Positions 19,990 to 23,642 of a stretch of DNA of 23,642 bases are shown here, in pieces. The stretch comes from Conidiobolus incongruus B7586. Its lineage: Eukaryota > Entomophthoromycota > Entomophthoromycetes > Entomophthorales > Conidiobolaceae. Position 1 is the first letter of the stretch. Each line of letters begins with the position of its first letter. A model generated the notes under the pieces. That model was not told the origin of the DNA. It saw only the letters and a program-made list of their open reading frames with translations, and ran no database searches. The DNA is taken from assembly GCA_000697335.1 (NCBI GenBank), contig JNEM01012980.1:1-23642 (forward strand), in the 5' to 3' direction. The position numbers and the translations under genes are program-made.

Positions 19990-22900
19990 TATAAAAATAT
20001 AAGAAAATGAAAATGACAAGAATAATGTTTGAATTTAGGGTATGATTTATATTTATATCATCAATAGGTTAAAAATTGATCATAAATCTAATTATCCATA
20101 ATTCCAAAAACCCCTTAACCGATATCTTAAATCTACCAATGAAAAAATATTTATAAAATGCAATTGTTTAGATTTCTCCCTTGTAAATTTTGACAAATAA
20201 ATTGAATTTTACAAATATCACATTCTTTCATATACCCCTCTTTATAATAGAATATATGCTAATACTATTTGTTTATACATATGATCAAATAGTGATAAAT
20301 TTTTAACTAAGAATATTCTCTAACCATACCCACAAAGATTTAAAACAGTTAACACCTTAAAATGCAAATAGGGACTTAGGTAACACAAAACTATCTCAAA
20401 TTTGTTGCAAGATTATGATGGATCAACCTAGAATTTTAAAAATTTCCCAAGAAAACAAGTTTAATAATCGTAGATTATTAAACCTGTATTACACAGAAGC
20501 ATTTAATCTATCATCATTCAACTTTATCCTGAACAACACATTAAAGCATTGATCTATAGCTATATTTAGTACTTTACCTCATAATTTCTGATTAATTTTT
20601 GGTCTGAAATAGTAATATTTTAACATTTTTATTAATCAACGGAGAAAAAATGAAATATTTTGAATAGCTCAATAAGAACTAATTAAAAGTAATATTGCTA
20701 GCATCATTAATGGATATTCAAGTCATGATCTAATTTTTAATAAAAAGGTCAAAAATGACACACGATCATAGTTTGCCAAATGGAGGAATTCAGGAATTGC
20801 CATTTAGTATAATTTTTTAAAATACTCCAAATTTTTGATAACAATGTTCCAACTCCTCACAATCGCTTACCAATTTTTTCTCAATCTCCTGGAAAATTTA
20901 TAAAACTATATATCCAGAGCGTATAGCTAATGTGAATGTTTTCTTTAGAACATATTTACAAGTCAATAATATCCAATTTTACCGAATATTTATGAATAAC
21001 CTATAATTTTCCTCCATTTTCAATATTTATTCAATCAAAATATTTTATGATGAACAATTTAAGATGTTTTTTAATAAATATAATAAATAATAAATAATAT
21101 CGCATATTGAGTTAATCTAATATTTTATTATAAATAAATTGGATTATAAGAAAATTCCAACAATAAAAATGATTTTTTCATTAACTTGAAATAGTTAAAG
21201 AAATTTCTGAATATCCTTAATATCTCCAAAAAATTGTTAGAACTAATTAATTTTAATACTATTTTAAAGTACCCAAGATCTATGTCCCAATTTGGTAAAT
21301 TTCAAGCTTTAAATATGTTCCATTTTACTCTTTATTAGGTAGAATCCTTGTTCTTTATAATTTAAAGGAATATAATCTTTCAAAAGTAATTAAAGAAAAT
21401 TAATAATATTTTAATAATTTTATTTAATAAAAAATGATGCAATCTCCTTAACAAATTAGGTGATTTCATAAATTTTTATTTAATTATATGATGATTAAAT
21501 TCATGAATAAGATTTTTATTAACCCTGATTAAATAATAATATCAAATGAATAAAAATTCCAAATTCAGTAACATATCCAAAGTAATAACCCCTTCTTTTA
21601 TAAGTTCTAGAAATTGAAATGATGTTTTAAATATTGGCGTAATTTTAAATCATTTTTAATTAGCTTTTGACCTTTTTTCAAAGCTTATTCACCTTAAGGT
21701 TATTTTCAATTTTTGGATTTGATTTGAATTGAAGATTTTATAAATTTAGTGTATCTAATAATCATTACAATTTTCTTAAATACTTCAATTTATATTAATC
21801 ATTATTCATGAGATAATATGTGCAAAAATGAGTTCATATTATGTTGATTGTACTTGATTTAATCAATATAAAATTATTTATTAATTGTACTATCATATGA
21901 TCAACTATTCTTAGCAAATTATCCGAATTGTAAAGCCTAAATAATTATATTATTTAATTACTAGTTAATCGACATTATAACTAACAAGTTTTTAATTTCA
22001 TGCAAATTATAAAAATTATAAGAATTGCATTATTATTGATTTAAACGTAAGATTCATATAATTCCGCAATATTGACAAGTGTATTTAATTCAATAAAACT
22101 AATTTGTACTTGTTATTAATTAAACTACTAAATTTATTATGTTTTATTTATTCGGGTTTTTAATTTCGAATAAAATCGATGAAAGAGATAGAATAAATAT
22201 TATAATTGTAAGAATAATTCAAACGACATCGGATATTCAGTTTATATTACATCAAATTAAAATTTGAAGTCAGATTAATTATCTGTAGTTATCAAGTTCA
22301 TCGATATCCCAAGAAAATTTAATATTATACTACTTATTTTCTTGAAATATAGTAATTCCCACATTCTTTGAATCTATACTATATGTTCTATCGATTCCCT
22401 AATATTTATGCTATTAGTCAGCATTTTAATGCTCATTGATTATCAAAACAACTCGAAATTATACTGATTATTTACTAAATTCAAAACTAATATATTAGAT
22501 GATTTATTCCAAATTAAAATGAAATCCGATATAGTTTGTAAATATGCCTTAATTTAAATTAAAAATGTTTAATTCTGATCATCATATCTATTAATTGAAA
22601 AAATTAATCCCCCATATTTTGATTATAAATTATACCCGGTTTACCTACTTTATTTTTGACTCTTGCTGTTTTAATATACTCCACTTATTCAGAAATATAG
22701 TTGATTTTCACAACCTTTTTTGGAATCTTCAAAAAAATCATTCTGCAGTAATATTCACAAAATATAATCTTTAAATTATTTTATATTCATAAGAATTGTT
22801 TGAGTTTAAATTTATTTTCACTGCATTTTCAAATAATAGCTTTAAATTCATTGCTAAACAATATTGCCAATTTAAATATGTATAATGAATGAAAAGGTAT

Positions 22901-23642
22901 TTTTCAAATATAAATAATCAAGGGTTAAAAAGCTATTAATAAACATATTTAATAAATATTTTTGTTTGAAATTAATAAATTAATTATATTTTATAATCAC
23001 ACTTTGAATGTATTTCATATTTTCAAATTCCTATAAATTATCATAGCAAAATTCATTATTTTATGATGGCCAATGATATATTTTAATCATTAAATATAAT
23101 TATTAAAATTTACATTGATTTTTATAAATTTTTCAATCTTCAATTCTGAATAAACCTGATATATTAAACTAGTAATTTTATCAAGAAATTCAAATTATAT
23201 TCATTGATAACACTTCAAAAATGATTAATTTATTATTTTTCATATCTAGGAAAACTGAAATTAATTTTTATTTTTTATAATTGAATAAAATATCTTAATG
23301 TGAAAACCCTATTTCATTAACAACTAATATAATAGCCAAATTTAAAAATATGAAAATAGTTAAAATAATAATAAGAGAAATAACAGCTTTTAAAAAATTA
23401 CTATAAAAGTAATATTAGGTTGGTTAAATTGCTATTATCTTAATATTTTCATATATTTCGTAATCAGCTTACTTTGACAAAATTTTCATTTTATTCATAA
23501 TTTAATTTAGAATATTAAATATAATTTTTCTTAAATTAATATAGATTTAAAATTTTAATAATATTTTTGTAATTTTGCTTTAATTTACTAATGTTTCTTT
23601 CATTTTTATATTATAAATTTATTAAATATCCAATAATAAAAA
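19990..23642. other. KHA1 upstream region and long spacer without a convincing gene
   Basis: The first several hundred bases should contain the KHA1 promoter and are less A+T-rich (20040-20560). A 45-codon frame at 20415-20552 is the longest ATG frame I noticed there, without recognisable content. The rest is A+T-rich. On the minus strand at about 22250-22380 a frame of about 43 codons has a single stop, which may be another coding remnant or chance. I searched by eye for mini-exon genes like the one at 14414 and found none I could defend. Confidence 0.45.
20460..20482. repeat. Perfect 10-bp inverted repeat
   Basis: TTTAATAATC (20460-20469) and GATTATTAAA (20473-20482) are exact reverse complements around a GTA spacer. 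It lies about 470 bp upstream of the KHA1 start codon, so it could be an operator-like site, but its A+T content lowers the significance. Confidence 0.8.

Noticed and set aside
19990-20019. Ten-residue N-terminal extension of the KHA1-type protein
   Set aside because: It would have to start at a TTG; the ATG at 19989 gives the N-terminus expected for the family.
20415-20552. 45-codon ATG frame upstream of KHA1
   Set aside because: It is short enough to arise by chance and contains no recognisable feature; the internal palindrome at 20460 better explains part of it.
21282-21461. Possible mini-exon gene: a short ATG exon, a 45-bp candidate intron and a 47-bp second exon
   Set aside because: The frame cannot be extended beyond about 20 residues with believable splice sites; GTAA and TAG words are too common here to be evidence.

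Overview
The window looks like nuclear DNA of an early-diverging fungus. Compact, mostly intronless genes of moderate G+C sit in very A+T-rich spacers. The introns I can define are only 52-57 bp, with GTAAGT/GTAAAT-like donors and TAG acceptors. One gene is a fungal Kha1-type cation/proton antiporter. A member of Entomophthoromycotina (Conidiobolus-like) would fit, but that is inference.

Layout, left to right. 1-4.1 kb has no intact gene; it holds two stretches that read like decayed host genes: a multi-pass membrane protein, probably a rhodopsin-like 7TM receptor (minus strand, 812-1415), and a less certain relic (plus strand, 2912-4108). 4.7-6.26 kb encodes a Ser/Thr protein kinase with a long disordered N-terminal tail. 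7.2-7.8 kb is an isolated island with a structured promoter-like (or LTR-like) segment and a short membrane-protein ORF or first exon. 7.8-9.56 kb is an A+T desert. 9.56-13.0 kb (minus) encodes the spliceosomal DEAH helicase Prp16/DHX38. It is divergent from a HAX1-like gene (13.5-14.17 kb). That gene is followed on the same strand by a tiny five-exon gene for a PDRG1-like prefoldin-family protein (14.41-14.94 kb), which only appears when four mini-introns are removed. Convergent to it is the core spliceosomal protein SmB (15.49-16.21 kb, minus). 17.37-19.99 kb (minus) is the two-exon KHA1-type antiporter gene. 19.99-23.64 kb shows no convincing gene.

Two genes (Prp16 and SmB) serve the spliceosome and the PDRG1-like protein belongs to the prefoldin/chaperone world, but they have separate promoters and nothing suggests an operon or dedicated cluster. 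I found no tRNA, rRNA, CRISPR array or clear transposon. The most notable non-routine signals are the gene relics in the spacers, the degenerate glycine loop and PP1-docking motif of the kinase, the HAX1-like C-terminus, and the repeated TTGATATCAA palindrome in the divergent promoter.
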